A stretch of DNA of 64,000 bases from Actinomadura mexicana. GTDB lineage: Bacteria > Actinomycetota > Actinomycetes > Streptosporangiales > Streptosporangiaceae. Position numbers and translations under genes: made by a program. Every line of letters starts with the position of its first letter. The stretch's first letter is position 1. The stretch is from positions 806,001-870,000 of the forward strand of contig NZ_FZNP01000002.1 in NCBI RefSeq assembly GCF_900188105.1. The letters are read 5' to 3'. A model generated the notes under the pieces. That model had not been told where the DNA came from, did no database searches, and worked only from the letters and a program-made list of their open reading frames with translations. Below are positions 39,940 to 49,610 of this stretch, one piece after another.

Positions 39940-40995
39940 ATGCGCCTTGAGCAACCCGCGCGACGTCCGTCCGGCACCGGCCCGCAGTCAGGCGGCGGCA
40001 CGGTCCGATCGCTCCTCCGCAATCGCGCCGTATGGGCGGCCGTGCTGGGATGGGTGTCGGCGAACGCGCTGATCCTGGTCCTGGCCGACCGGAGACTCCC
40101 GCTCGACCTGCACGACGCCGCGGAGCGCACCACGTCCGCCCATCTGGTGGACCTCGACCTCCGGCTCGCCGAGGTCTTCGCCATCATGGCCCTGGTCTTC
40201 CTCCTCACCCGGCGCCGGCCCAGGCCCGACCTGGCGGCCCGCGCCCCCGAGCGCGCCACCGCGCTCCGTGAGACCCTGCTCCTCACCGCCTACGGCGCCG
40301 GCGGGCTCGCCTTCGGGTTCGCGGTGGGGCGGGCGTTCGGTTGGCACCCGTTCGGCCTGCACCTGGCCGGCTCGATGAGCGAGTCGAACGACCACGTCAC
40401 GCGGGCCGAGGCGATCGCCTGGGCCGGTTACAACCTGGTGGTCTTCGCGATCGTCCCGCTGGTGTACTTCCGGCGCCGCTACTCCGCCCGGGAGCTCGGC
40501 CTGGTCTCCGCCGACCGGCGCGGCGACTTCGGCCTGATCGTCGTCGTGCTCCTGGTCGAGGCGGCCGTGCAGACCGCCGCGCTGCGACCGGAGATCTTCG
40601 GCCTCGGCGCCCGGCAGTTGCTGCTGGGCGCGCCGCTCACCTTCGTCCTCTACATGGCGGGCACGGTCCTGCCGACGATGGTCTTCGTCTACGCGATCCT
40701 GATCCCCCGCTTCGTCAAGCTGACCGGCTCGATCGCGACCACCGTGATCTTCGGCGGCCTGGCCTACGCGGCGTTGCACGTGTGGGACTCCTGGGCGGAG
40801 TACGGCTCCCCCGGGGAGGCGGCCATCTCGATCGCCTTCCTGCTGCTCACCTACTTCGGTCCCGGCATGGTGAAGGCATGGCTGACCGTGCGCACCGGCA
40901 ACGCGTGGGTGCACGTCTGGGCCTACCACGCCCTGGCGCCCCACACCCTGGTCGATACCCCGCACGTCGCGCACACCTTCGGCATCCACCGGTGA
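39940..40995 (+). CDS. CPBP-like polytopic membrane protein
   Basis: A 351-residue protein with eight to nine hydrophobic helices. FGGLAYAALHVWDSWAEYG and VHVWAYHALAPHTL resemble CPBP (CAAX-processing/bacteriocin-protecting) motifs with their His residues, but the hallmark EExxxR motif is not visible where expected (GTVLPTMVFVYAIL). It may be a catalytically altered CPBP relative or an unrelated transporter-like protein. TetR twin operators upstream indicate induction by a small molecule. Confidence 0.6.
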   Translation: MRLEQPARRPSGTGPQSGGGTVRSLLRNRAVWAAVLGWVSANALILVLADRRLPLDLHDAAERTTSAHLVDLDLRLAEVFAIMALVFLLTRRRPRPDLAARAPERATALRETLLLTAYGAGGLAFGFAVGRAFGWHPFGLHLAGSMSESNDHVTRAEAIAWAGYNLVVFAIVPLVYFRRRYSARELGLVSADRRGDFGLIVVVLLVEAAVQTAALRPEIFGLGARQLLLGAPLTFVLYMAGTVLPTMVFVYAILIPRFVKLTGSIATTVIFGGLAYAALHVWDSWAEYGSPGEAAISIAFLLLTYFGPGMVKAWLTVRTGNAWVHVWAYHALAPHTLVDTPHVAHTFGIHR

Positions 40996-41055
40996 CCGGG
41001 ACGGGGACAGCAGATGGAGGGGCAAGTGCCCGGGCTGTGGGCGGTCGGGGCGGAG

Positions 41056-41083
41056 CCGGGCGCCGTTCGGGGACGGCGCCCGG
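41056..41083. terminator. Bidirectional hairpin terminator
   Basis: CCGGGCGCCGT, a 6-nt loop, ACGGCGCCCGG: a perfect 11-bp stem between the CPBP-like gene (ends 40995) and the convergent DUF4185 gene (ends 41091). Confidence 0.75.
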
Positions 41084-41090
41084 TCCCGGC

Positions 41091-42257
41091 TCAGGAGAGC
41101 ATGTTGATCTTGTACTGCATGATCCGGTAGTTCTTCGGGTCGAACCACTGGCTGACGATGATGTGGAAGTTGCCGAACGTCGAGCCGGGGACGACGAAGC
41201 CGCCGTAGGGGCTGGCGACGAGGTTGGCCGCCTCCGCCCCGGGAGCGGACGGCAGGATCATCGTCTGCTCCAGCGTCCTGGTCAGGTCCGAGGTCGGGAG
41301 CGGGTAGACCATCGCCCGGATCGACAGCGCGTTCATGTTCAGCCAGGTGAGGACGTACTTGCCGTCCATGGCGCGGAAGCAGATCTCGCCCCACTTGCGG
41401 ACACCGAAGACCGTCGTCGGAGGCGCCCCCCAGTGCCAGCCGCCGTCCGCGTACCCCCACGGCTCGTAGGCGCCCGGGTCGCCGAGCCTCTCCTTGCGGA
41501 CCCGGTGGAGCAGCATCCCCGAGTCCCGCTCGCGGTTGAAGACCGTCGACAGGACGTAGCACCATCCGTCGTCGGCCACCGCGTAGGTCTTCTGCTGGAA
41601 CTGGCCGCCGTGCAGGTCACCCGGCCACTGGCACAGGTACTCCCACGTCTCGCCGTTGTCGGTGGAGCGCCAGAAGTCGGTGTGGTGGGTGTCGTAGATG
41701 ACGCCGCGCATGAGGTGCATGTACATGACGCCGTCCACGACGAACGCGTCGGACGGGATGGCCGTCGTGGCCTTGTCGCCGACCGGGTTGTGCGGCTCGT
41801 CGACCATGGCCCGGGCGTGGCCTCCGCCGACGCTTCCGTCGATGCGCAGGTTGTTCACGTCGCCGTTGCTGGAACGCAGACCCACCGGGGCGCGCCAGTC
41901 GTCGGCGGGCTCGCCCGGGTTCGGCACGTGGTCGCCGTTGAAGGTGTCGCCGCAGACGAACAGCATGCTGCCGTTCGGGCACCGCACGGGGATGCCGAGG
42001 TCGGTCCAGGGCGAGGCGAACGGGCCGGTCTCGATCGGGCCGCTCAGATTCTTGATCTTGGTCGCGAGGGTCGGGCTGGACGGGTCGCCGGGCCCGCCGG
42101 CCGTCATCACCGTCGCTCGCCGCCCATCCTGGCTGAACCCGACCCACCCCGCACCGACGGCCCCCGCGCCGAGGGCGGCGCCGGCACCCATCCTGAGGAG
42201 CTTGCGGCGGGAGAGACCGCTGGTGGCCGTGCCCTTGTCGTCCGATGGACGTGTCAT
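41091..42257 (-). CDS. Tat-exported DUF4185 protein
   Basis: A 388-residue secreted protein. The Tat signal SRRKLLRMGAGAALGAGAVGAGWVG has the twin arginine near residue 19. The mature part reads like a five-bladed propeller glycosidase-type fold: GIPVRCPNGSMLFVCGDTFNG, VGLRSSNGDVNNL, SDAFVVDGVMYMHLMRG, FWRSTDNGETWEYL, YVLTWLNMNALSIRAMVYPLP. This matches DUF4185, distantly related to sialidase/GH43-like propellers; activity unknown. The ATG at 42257 has AAAGG 8 nt upstream; a GTG at 42290 is less likely. Confidence 0.75.
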   Translation of the reverse strand: MTRPSDDKGTATSGLSRRKLLRMGAGAALGAGAVGAGWVGFSQDGRRATVMTAGGPGDPSSPTLATKIKNLSGPIETGPFASPWTDLGIPVRCPNGSMLFVCGDTFNGDHVPNPGEPADDWRAPVGLRSSNGDVNNLRIDGSVGGGHARAMVDEPHNPVGDKATTAIPSDAFVVDGVMYMHLMRGVIYDTHHTDFWRSTDNGETWEYLCQWPGDLHGGQFQQKTYAVADDGWCYVLSTVFNRERDSGMLLHRVRKERLGDPGAYEPWGYADGGWHWGAPPTTVFGVRKWGEICFRAMDGKYVLTWLNMNALSIRAMVYPLPTSDLTRTLEQTMILPSAPGAEAANLVASPYGGFVVPGSTFGNFHIIVSQWFDPKNYRIMQYKINMLS

Positions 42258-42628
42258 CTGGCGATGCCTTTCAGATCGACTTTCGTGCACTGGAGATGCC
42301 CTCGGCGCCGCAGCCCTTGGCGAGGGTCGGTGGACCCAGGTCGTCCGGCGGCAGCTCAGAAGAACATCAGTGTCTGTCTTAGCGTAGAGCGGGAGAGAGT
42401 CGCCAGGGAATCACGTTCAGTGATCCGGATTCTCCGCACCGCGGCACGCGCCGGCCGCGCATGGGCGAACCTCCACCGGGCCCGGCGCTTCGCCAAGGCC
42501 TGAACCTGGAGCGACCGGTCGCGAGCGGGGCCGGACGCTCACGCCCCAGGAGTCTGGTGCCCGTTCCCCGGCAGGTCGGGGAACGCCCGGCCTGCCGGTG
42601 ACGAGTCCTCCTTGACGGACGTAGGGGA

Positions 42629-44515
42629 TCAGGCGGTCTCGATGCGCTGGGCGAGCCAGTTCTCAAGGACCTCCAGCGCCGGGCGCCCGCTGCCGTCGAC
42701 GGGGGCGGAGCCGTACATCACGTGCCGCTGCGTGCCGTAGAAGACCGCCGCGTCGAGGCCCTCCTTGACCAGGTTGCTCGGGTTGAGCCTGGTCTTCAGC
42801 AACCCGTCGAGCGTGCCCTTGGGCAGCGGCACGCCGGCGACGTCCAGACCGTGCTCGGTCAGGTCGGTGACCTGGGGGACCAGGGAGAGGAGATCGACGC
42901 CGTAGAAGGCGTTGAGCGACTTGACCGGGTCGGCCGGGTCGATGGTCGGAGGGCGCTTCGGGTCGAAGTCGTCCAGCTTGTTCTGGATGGCGCGCAGGTC
43001 GCGGGTGATCCGGACCCAGTCGACGCGGTCCAGGACGGCCAGGGCCTCCCCGACGGCGCGCTCGGGGGAGCCGGGCGGCCACATGGCCAGCAGTGCGGCG
43101 AGGGGGGTGAGGTCGACCCGGTTGGCCGTCTCGGCCAGCGGCATCAGCCGGTCCTCGATCGCGACCAGTGAGCGGTACACCCCCCGCGTGTCGCCCCGCT
43201 GGGCGTACGCGGGGACGGCCCGCGCGGCGCGCTGGATGCCGCGGTAGTCGATCCTGCTGATCCCGCCGATGACGTTGCTCGCCTGGGCCAGCAGCGCGAC
43301 GGGCTGGAGCCCCTGGATGACCTTGGTGACCTTGGCCACCTGGTCGGAGGGCAGCCCGGTCAGCGGCGCGGCCTTGGCGGCGGCGGCGAGTGCGGCCCGC
43401 GCCAGCGCGGCCGTGTCCCCCGCCTTCGCGGCGGCCTGCACCGCGTCGAGTTCGGTGGCGAGTCCCACCAGGTCGGTGTTGGACAGCGCCTGGAGCACCT
43501 GGCCCGCGATGTGGTTCTGCGAGCCGGGAGGGGAGTTCAGCAGCGTGTTCACCAGGACGGGGTTGGCGACCGTGCGGGTGAGCGCCTGCAGCGGGCCGAC
43601 GAGTCTCGCCAGATCGCCGGCGGTGCGGGCCGCCCCGGTGGTGTCCTTGCCGCGCGCCTGCCCGGTCAGCGTCTTCAGGCCGGTGGGGACGGCGGTGAGG
43701 TCGGCCGGCCTGCCGTTGGCGGTGCCGAGGTCGGTGGAGAGCTCGCGCTCGGCCGAGCCCTGGAGGTTGGCGATGCCGACCCGGCTCAGCACGGTGCCGA
43801 GGGTGGCGGTGAGCTCGTTCTCCTCCGGCAGGGCGCAGTACAGGTCGCCCTTGAGGCACACGTTCGCGACCCGGCCGGACAGCTCGCCGAACCCCTGCGG
43901 CCGCGGCCCGGCGAGGCCCCTCGTGCCGGGGAGCGGATCGCCGAGGTTCACCTCGCCCCTGGTCCCCCTGCCGGGGTCGGCCGCGCCTCCGCCCGCGATG
44001 TAGGAGGCGGCGGGGACCGGCCCCTGGCCGGCCCCGATCTGGGCGGCGACGTCGCCGTTGACGTCCGCGCCCTGGCTGAAGCCGAGCCCGGCGAACCGGG
44101 TGCCGGGGCAGTCCCGGGCGATGTCCGTCATCGCCTTGCGGGCGGCGTCGATCCCGGTCTGCTTGGAGTCGTTGTAGGTCTTGCCCTGGTCGAACGCGGT
44201 CGCGTTGTAGCCGACCCAGTACGAGGAGATCCGGTCGCCGAACCGCCGTTCCAGCGGTTCGGTGACGCCGCGGAGCATGCCGACGGGCGTGTCGGGGTCG
44301 GCGGCCGACGTGGTCTCCCAGGTGCCGGGCACGACGATCAGCTTGATCGGTGTGCAGGACATGGCCTCGGACGTCCGCGCCGCGTTGACCGTCCTGTCGG
44401 TGTTCAGCAGCGGCACCGCGGCGGCGGCCGCGACCGCTCCGGCCACCGCGACCGCGATGGCCGGCCTGCGGTAGCGCCGCCTCATCGGCTTCCTGGCGTG
44501 CAGTCCGGAGCTCAT
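42629..44515 (-). CDS. Exported cutinase-family protein with long helical C-terminal domain
   Basis: A 628-residue protein. Residues 11-35 form a signal or anchor (RRRYRRPAIAVAVAGAVAAAAAVPLL). The alpha/beta hydrolase domain (about 50-240) has the nucleophile elbow AGLGFSQGADVNGDVAAQIG, as in cutinases and Culp esterases. Residues 240-628 are Ala/Leu-rich and probably helical (TELDAVQAAAKAGDTAALARAALAAAAKAAP), far longer than the usual cutinase of about 220. The start overlaps the stop of the beta-lactamase-like gene by ATGA. Substrates could be cell-envelope lipids or esters. Confidence 0.75.
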   Translation of the reverse strand: MSSGLHARKPMRRRYRRPAIAVAVAGAVAAAAAVPLLNTDRTVNAARTSEAMSCTPIKLIVVPGTWETTSAADPDTPVGMLRGVTEPLERRFGDRISSYWVGYNATAFDQGKTYNDSKQTGIDAARKAMTDIARDCPGTRFAGLGFSQGADVNGDVAAQIGAGQGPVPAASYIAGGGAADPGRGTRGEVNLGDPLPGTRGLAGPRPQGFGELSGRVANVCLKGDLYCALPEENELTATLGTVLSRVGIANLQGSAERELSTDLGTANGRPADLTAVPTGLKTLTGQARGKDTTGAARTAGDLARLVGPLQALTRTVANPVLVNTLLNSPPGSQNHIAGQVLQALSNTDLVGLATELDAVQAAAKAGDTAALARAALAAAAKAAPLTGLPSDQVAKVTKVIQGLQPVALLAQASNVIGGISRIDYRGIQRAARAVPAYAQRGDTRGVYRSLVAIEDRLMPLAETANRVDLTPLAALLAMWPPGSPERAVGEALAVLDRVDWVRITRDLRAIQNKLDDFDPKRPPTIDPADPVKSLNAFYGVDLLSLVPQVTDLTEHGLDVAGVPLPKGTLDGLLKTRLNPSNLVKEGLDAAVFYGTQRHVMYGSAPVDGSGRPALEVLENWLAQRIETA

Positions 44516-45687
44516 CGCTTCCCCCTCAGGGCGCAGTAGGAGTCCTGGGCCGTCTTGACGACCGCCGATTCGGCCTTGCCGGCGATCATGTTGTAGCGGT
44601 TGGTGGCCACGACGACCTGGTCCTTGCCGTCCGGGCTCGTGTACCACTGGCTGAAGTAGCCGAGCACGGCGCCGTTGTGCGACCACGCGGTGCCGCACGG
44701 GGTCTTCGCCATGAGCACGCCGAGGCCGTAAGGCTGCTCGGGGGACGCGACCTGCTGCATCTCCCGCTGCTGCGCGGGGGGAAGCAGGCGGCCGGACGCG
44801 AGCGCGCGGGTGAAGTCGGCGAGGTCCTGCTGGGTGGAGACCATGGCGCCCGCCGCGCCGAAAACCTGGACGTTCGTGAACGAGATGTCCCGGACGGTGA
44901 AGTAGCCGTGCAGCCAGTTCCCGTACAGCTTGGGGTCGGCCTCGGGGAACGTGGTGTCGGTGAGGCCGAGCGGCTTGATGATCCGGTCGCGCACCTCGGC
45001 CGCCGGACGGTGCCCGGTCGCGGCCTGGATGATCAATCCGCCGAGGACGTAGTTGGTGTTGGCGTAGTTGAACTTGGCGCCGGGCGCCGAGAGCGACTTC
45101 CTGGACGTGGCGACCTTCACGAGCGCGCGCGGGTCCCACTTCCTGTAGGGGTTGATGTCGGCGAGGTAGGTCCCCGAGATCCACAGGTCGTCGACGTAGT
45201 CGGGGAGCCCGCTGGTGTGGTTGAGCAGCTGCCGGATCGTGATCTTGCGGCCGTCGTTGCCGTTGGCCGCGACCAGGCCGGGCAGCCACCGGTCCACGGT
45301 GTCGTTCATGGACAGCTTGCCCTCGGCCTCCAACTGCAGCAGGACCGTGGCCACGAACGCCTTGGTGTTGCTGGCGATGCGGAACTTCGCCTTCGGGTCG
45401 GCCGGCACGCGCCGGAACATGTCGCCGTAACCGGACGCGGCGTACTGGGTGGAGCCGCCGCTGCGGGCCATCCCGATCACGCCGGGCAGCCTGTGCTCGG
45501 ACTGGAGCCTGGTCACGCGCTCCTTGAGGACGCCGCCCGCCCGCGCACCGGTGGTGGCCTCGGTCTTCGCGCCGACCGAGGCGACCGTGGCCTCCCGGTC
45601 CTGGACCCCCACCGTCACCGCCGTCACGGTGGCGGCCGCCGCCGCCAGCGTCGCGCCGGCGCGGACGAGGAACTTCCGACTTCGCAT
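44512..45687 (-). CDS. Serine beta-lactamase-family hydrolase (class C/DD-peptidase-like)
   Basis: A 391-residue exported serine hydrolase. The N-terminal signal is FLVRAGATLAAAAATVTAVTVG. SNTK in FRIASNTKAFVATVL is the SxxK nucleophile, YANTNY the YxN triad member and SHNGAVLGY the HxG motif. It is typical of the esterase/DD-carboxypeptidase side of the family and not specific for antibiotic resistance. It is translationally coupled to the cutinase gene, which suggests a joint envelope-modifying role. Confidence 0.88.
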   Translation of the reverse strand: MRSRKFLVRAGATLAAAAATVTAVTVGVQDREATVASVGAKTEATTGARAGGVLKERVTRLQSEHRLPGVIGMARSGGSTQYAASGYGDMFRRVPADPKAKFRIASNTKAFVATVLLQLEAEGKLSMNDTVDRWLPGLVAANGNDGRKITIRQLLNHTSGLPDYVDDLWISGTYLADINPYRKWDPRALVKVATSRKSLSAPGAKFNYANTNYVLGGLIIQAATGHRPAAEVRDRIIKPLGLTDTTFPEADPKLYGNWLHGYFTVRDISFTNVQVFGAAGAMVSTQQDLADFTRALASGRLLPPAQQREMQQVASPEQPYGLGVLMAKTPCGTAWSHNGAVLGYFSQWYTSPDGKDQVVVATNRYNMIAGKAESAVVKTAQDSYCALRGKR

Positions 45688-45817
45688 TCGGTCTCCCAGA
45701 CAATTCGACGATCGTGTCTGCGACGCTAGTGAGACCCGTTGAAATTACGATGACAAGGGAATATCGAGACCGCGTTGCCCGGCGTACCGGATGTCATTTC
45801 CTGGACCTGGCGAAAAC

Positions 45818-45848
45818 GCGCCGAACGCTTCCGGAGGCCGTTCGGCGC
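45818..45848 (-). terminator. Hairpin terminator of the SARP gene
   Basis: GCGCCGAACG, an 11-nt loop, CGTTCGGCGC: a perfect 10-bp stem 33 nt downstream of the SARP gene end. Confidence 0.65.
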
Positions 45849-45880
45849 GCGCTGCCGGAGAAATGGACGGTGAACGGCGG

Positions 45881-47779
45881 CTAAAGGTGGTGGGGCGTGC
45901 CTGCGACGGCGACCAGGCCCGCCCTGCCCAGGGCCTGCGACTCCTCCGCTGCGAGTTCCTGCGCGAACAGTGCGAGCAGTCCGTTCAGCCGGTACTGGTG
46001 GACGGACGGCTGCTGCACGAGGTTCGCGTCCACCAGGTTCTCGAGCGCCTGCTCGGCCCCTTGCGCGGCCCAGCCGAGGGCGACCGCCAGCGCCCGATGA
46101 CCGGATCGCCCGTCCGGGGCCGTTCCCAGCGCGCGGAACGCTCGCCGCTCGGCGGCCGGAAGCCGGTCGTAGGAGAGCCGGAACGCCCCTTCCACACTCC
46201 GGTCCTCCGCCGTGAGCTCGCCCAGGCGGCGCCGAGCGTCGGCCATCCTGCGCACCAGATGCCCGATCGCCCAGGACGGGCGGCTCTGCATGCGCGCGCC
46301 CGCGATGCACAGCGCCAGGGGCAGCCGGTCGCACATGGACGCCAGCTCCCGCACGGCGAGCGGCTCGGCCGCGGCGCGCTCGGCGCCCACGATGCGGGCC
46401 AGCAGCGCTTCCGCCGCCTGCCGGGTGAGCGGCCCCAGCGAGACCCGGCGGTCCACGTCCAGCCCGACCAGCCGCCGGCGGCTGGTGACCAGCACCCGGC
46501 TGCCCGCGCCCGCGGGGAGCAGCGGGCGCACCTGGTCGGCGCCGGACGCGTCGTCGAGGACCAGCAGCAGGCGCAGCCCGGCGGTCGCGCTCCGCCAGGA
46601 CGCCGCGAGCTCGTCCAGGTCGCCGGACGCGCTCCCGGAGCCGACCGCCCGCAGCAGCCGGCGCAGCGCGCGTTCCGGCGGCACCGCGTCCCGCCGTTCG
46701 CTGTGCCCGTGCAGCTCGACGAACAGGCAGCCGTCCGGGTGGTCGCGGCGCAGCGCCCGCGCGGCGCACACCGCGAGCGCGGTCTTGCCCGCGCCCGCCA
46801 CCCCGTCCACCGCCGCCACCGCGGGCCCGCCCCGGCCGGTGAGCAGCGCCAGTTCGTCCTGCCGTCCGATCAGCTCCCCGACCTCTGCGGGCAGTTCGTC
46901 GGGAACCTGCCGCACGGACGGCACCTGCGTGCGTCCCTCACGCCTCGCCTCGTCTCGCGGGACGAGGTCCAGGGCCGCGTCGTCGCCGCGCAGTACCGCC
47001 TGGTGCACGCGCCGCAGCCGCTCGCCCGGTTCCACCCCGAGGTCGTCCACCAGCCGGCGGCGCAGGTGCGAGTACGCGGCCAGCGCGTCGGCCTGGCGGC
47101 CGCTCCCGTACAGCGCGCGCATGAGCAGCGAGGTCAGGGACTCGCTGTGCGGGTGCTTGGGGATCAGGGCGTGCAGCTCACCGACGGCGTCCACGAACCT
47201 GCCGAGCTGGAACTGGCACTCGACCTTCTCCTGCAGAAGGGTGAGCCTGCGCTCCTCCAGCCGCAGGCGCTCCGCCTCCGCGAACGGCCCGGGGAGCCCG
47301 GCCAGCGGTTCGCCCTGGAACAGCCCGAGGGCATCGAGGCAGGCGCTCACCGCGGCCGCCAGATCGCCGGACCTCCTGGCGGCGGCCGCCTCGTCCGCGG
47401 CCTCGTCGAGCCGCAGCACGTCGACCGCCGTCCCCCTGCTGACGAAGCGGTAGCCGCCCCGGTCCCGTGCGATCACCGACTCCTGCGCGTCCTCGCCGAG
47501 CGTGCCCAGGCAGCGGCGCAGCCGGTGGACGTACACCGGCACGATCTTGCTCCCCGAGCCCGGCGGTTCGACGCCCCAGACGCCGTCGAGCAGCTCCCGC
47601 CGGCTCACCGTCATGTCCGGACGCAGCAGCAGCGCGGCCAGGAGGGCCTGCTGCCTGAGGGGGCCGAGGTCGAGCCGGGTCCCGTCGCGCCACGCCCGGA
47701 ACGGGCCCAGCACGGTGAAGTCGAGCAGGCGGGGGGCCGGGTCCGGCATCGTGTCCGAGGTCATCGCCATCGCCATCAT
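45881..47779 (-). CDS. AfsR/SARP family regulator with NB-ARC ATPase domain
   Basis: A 632-residue regulator. An OmpR-like winged helix is at about residues 18-100 (LLDFTVLGPFRAWRDGTRLDLGPLRQQALLAALLLRPDMTVSRRELLDGVWG). A bacterial transcriptional activation domain is at about 105-250. An NB-ARC domain begins near 300 with P-loop VDGVAGAGKTALAV, then LLLVLDDASGADQVRPLLPAG and GSRVLVTSRRRL. It is shorter than full AfsR because no TPR array follows. SARPs activate secondary metabolism genes; no biosynthetic cluster is in the window. The start among several ATGs (47779 or 47851) is uncertain. Confidence 0.88.
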   Translation of the reverse strand: MMAMAMTSDTMPDPAPRLLDFTVLGPFRAWRDGTRLDLGPLRQQALLAALLLRPDMTVSRRELLDGVWGVEPPGSGSKIVPVYVHRLRRCLGTLGEDAQESVIARDRGGYRFVSRGTAVDVLRLDEAADEAAAARRSGDLAAAVSACLDALGLFQGEPLAGLPGPFAEAERLRLEERRLTLLQEKVECQFQLGRFVDAVGELHALIPKHPHSESLTSLLMRALYGSGRQADALAAYSHLRRRLVDDLGVEPGERLRRVHQAVLRGDDAALDLVPRDEARREGRTQVPSVRQVPDELPAEVGELIGRQDELALLTGRGGPAVAAVDGVAGAGKTALAVCAARALRRDHPDGCLFVELHGHSERRDAVPPERALRRLLRAVGSGSASGDLDELAASWRSATAGLRLLLVLDDASGADQVRPLLPAGAGSRVLVTSRRRLVGLDVDRRVSLGPLTRQAAEALLARIVGAERAAAEPLAVRELASMCDRLPLALCIAGARMQSRPSWAIGHLVRRMADARRRLGELTAEDRSVEGAFRLSYDRLPAAERRAFRALGTAPDGRSGHRALAVALGWAAQGAEQALENLVDANLVQQPSVHQYRLNGLLALFAQELAAEESQALGRAGLVAVAGTPHHL

Positions 47780-47933
47780 CAGACCGATCTCTTCGAACTG
47801 CTGATCTAGGACGATCCGCGCGTATGAAGGAGCATTCGCGGACCATGGCATAACTTTGTAATGGGCAGGTTAATACCATGTGATGGCGCGGTGCGGTGAT
47901 TGGTTCGGAGCCGCCGGCGTGGCGGTCATCACG

Positions 47934-48662
47934 TCACCGCGCGGGGCGGGGCCGCCGGCCCCGGCGGGGCGCCGGTTCGGGGGCGACGGCCGCGGCCGTC
48001 TCGACGTTCAGCAGCGACTGCCCGGCGGACCGCTCGGCGGCCGCGCGGTCGTCCCCGAGCCCCACCAGCAGATTGATCACATGCGGGCCCAGGATGTGCA
48101 GCACGCCGCGGCCCTCCTGGCCGAAGACCCCCGTGCTCTCCAGCAGCACGTAGCCGTGGATCATGCACCAGATCTGCCCCGCCACCAGGACCGGGTCGTC
48201 CCGGCGGAGCCGCCCGGCGTTCATGGCGCGCCGCACCAGCCGCGGCAGCAGCGCGAAGGCGTCGTTCAACTCGGTGACGGTCGCCGGCGTGCCCTCGGCG
48301 GTGAGGTCGTGCCCGAACGAGGGGAGCGCCCCCGGCGAGGCGAGCCCGAACATCAGCCGGTACCGCTGCGGGCTGGCCATCGCGAACTCCCGGTAGGCCA
48401 GCCCGAGGACCAGCAGGTCGGTCACCGGGTCCTCGGTGTCGGGCACCTGCCGCAGGTGCCGCTCGAAGCGCGCGAACGCCTCCCGCCCGATCGCTTCGTA
48501 CATCCCGGCCATCCCACCGAAGTGGGTGTAGACGGCCATCGTGGACGCGCCGATCTCCGCGGCGAGCCCCCGCGCGTTGAGCGCCTCGGGCCCGCGTTCC
48601 TCCAGCAGCCGCATCCCGGCCTCGACCAGCTTCGCGCGCGACCCTGCCGACGTCTTGGACAT
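47934..48662 (-). CDS. TetR family regulator
   Basis: A 242-residue repressor. The helix-turn-helix is RAKLVEAGMRLLEERGPEALNARGLAAEIGASTMAVYTHFGGMAGMYEAIGREAF. The C-terminal WHG-type domain has YREFAMASPQRYRLMFGLASPG and ending GQIWCMIHGYVLLESTGVF. The basic tail (PAPRRGRRPRPAR) is unusual. TATAAC 6 nt before the ATG suggests a near-leaderless mRNA. No obvious target gene is divergent; the SARP gene ends 155 nt upstream of its start on the far side. Confidence 0.88.
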   Translation of the reverse strand: MSKTSAGSRAKLVEAGMRLLEERGPEALNARGLAAEIGASTMAVYTHFGGMAGMYEAIGREAFARFERHLRQVPDTEDPVTDLLVLGLAYREFAMASPQRYRLMFGLASPGALPSFGHDLTAEGTPATVTELNDAFALLPRLVRRAMNAGRLRRDDPVLVAGQIWCMIHGYVLLESTGVFGQEGRGVLHILGPHVINLLVGLGDDRAAAERSAGQSLLNVETAAAVAPEPAPRRGRRPRPAR

Positions 48663-48776
48663 GACAATGTTATAGCGCGCCCGGCACGGTCCAAAGTCAC
48701 CTGAACGGGCATGTCTTTCTGGTGCGGCGGCCTCGGCGCCCCCGCGGGGTAGGGCGGTGCCGGGACTGCCGGCCCG

Positions 48777-49610
48777 CTAGGTGGACATGGCCGGGACGAC
48801 CTTGAGGAAGGCATCGGCGATCTCCTGGTACCCCGCCGCGGTCGCGTGGCCGTCGCCGTCGCTGCACTGGTACGTCCACGCGCAGATCCGGGCCACGCCG
48901 CGGGGGACTGCGCCGTACGGAGGGGCCGCCACCTCGGTGAGGTCGTGCCCGGCGAAGGCGCCGTTGACATCCGCGACCCTGAATCCGGCGGCGAGGTAGA
49001 CGCCGTGCTCGTAGGCGTTGAAGGTGTCGACGACCGGTATCGAGGCGAGGGCGGCGGCCCTGCCGCCCGACACCCAGGACGCCAGGCCGGGGTTGTAGTA
49101 GTTCATCGCGGCGTAGGCCGGGCCGCCGCCGCCCGCGAGCCGCAGCCGCGCGGTGATCTGCGGCAGGTTGGCGATCAGAGAGCCGACGCTCCGCAGCGCG
49201 CAGCCCGCGTCGACGCCGCCGCCGGGCAGGCACCCGTTGGTGTCGTTGGCCCCGATGTCCAGGGTGACGTATCGGACGTGACCGGCGTGCGCTTTCAGGA
49301 AGGCCTCGGCCGCCTCCAGTTGGGAGCCGGTCGCGTACCCGCAGATGCCGCCCTTGAGCATCGTCGTGGTGGTCTCCCCGGGACACCCGAGCTTCACCAG
49401 TTTCAGCCGGGGGTGCCGTGCCTTCAGCGCGGCATGGAGACGATCGGTGTAGCCCTGGTCGGTCCTGCCCACTCCGGCCTGAACGCCCACGGACAACGAG
49501 TCGCCTAGCGCGAGGTAGTACTCCGGACCGCTCGCCGAGGCGACCGGCCCCACCAGGCCCAGCCCCGCCACGGCGGCGACCACGACGGCGATCGATCTGA
49601 CCAGCCCCAT
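48777..49610 (-). CDS. Secreted SGNH/GDSL hydrolase
   Basis: A 277-residue esterase or lipase. The signal peptide is MGLVRSIAVVVAAVAGLGLVGPVASA. Block I is YYLALGDSLSVGVQ (Ser), block III LDIGANDTNG (Asn), and block V DGDGHATAAGYQEIADAF (Asp and His). Cys pairs (KLGCPGE, GGICGY, NGCLPGG, AGCALRS, RICAWTYQC) suggest disulfides in the secreted form. It resembles actinobacterial SGNH lipases; the acyl substrate is unknown. The upstream 100 nt are AT-rich (49665-49700). Confidence 0.9.
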   Translation of the reverse strand: MGLVRSIAVVVAAVAGLGLVGPVASASGPEYYLALGDSLSVGVQAGVGRTDQGYTDRLHAALKARHPRLKLVKLGCPGETTTTMLKGGICGYATGSQLEAAEAFLKAHAGHVRYVTLDIGANDTNGCLPGGGVDAGCALRSVGSLIANLPQITARLRLAGGGGPAYAAMNYYNPGLASWVSGGRAAALASIPVVDTFNAYEHGVYLAAGFRVADVNGAFAGHDLTEVAAPPYGAVPRGVARICAWTYQCSDGDGHATAAGYQEIADAFLKVVPAMST

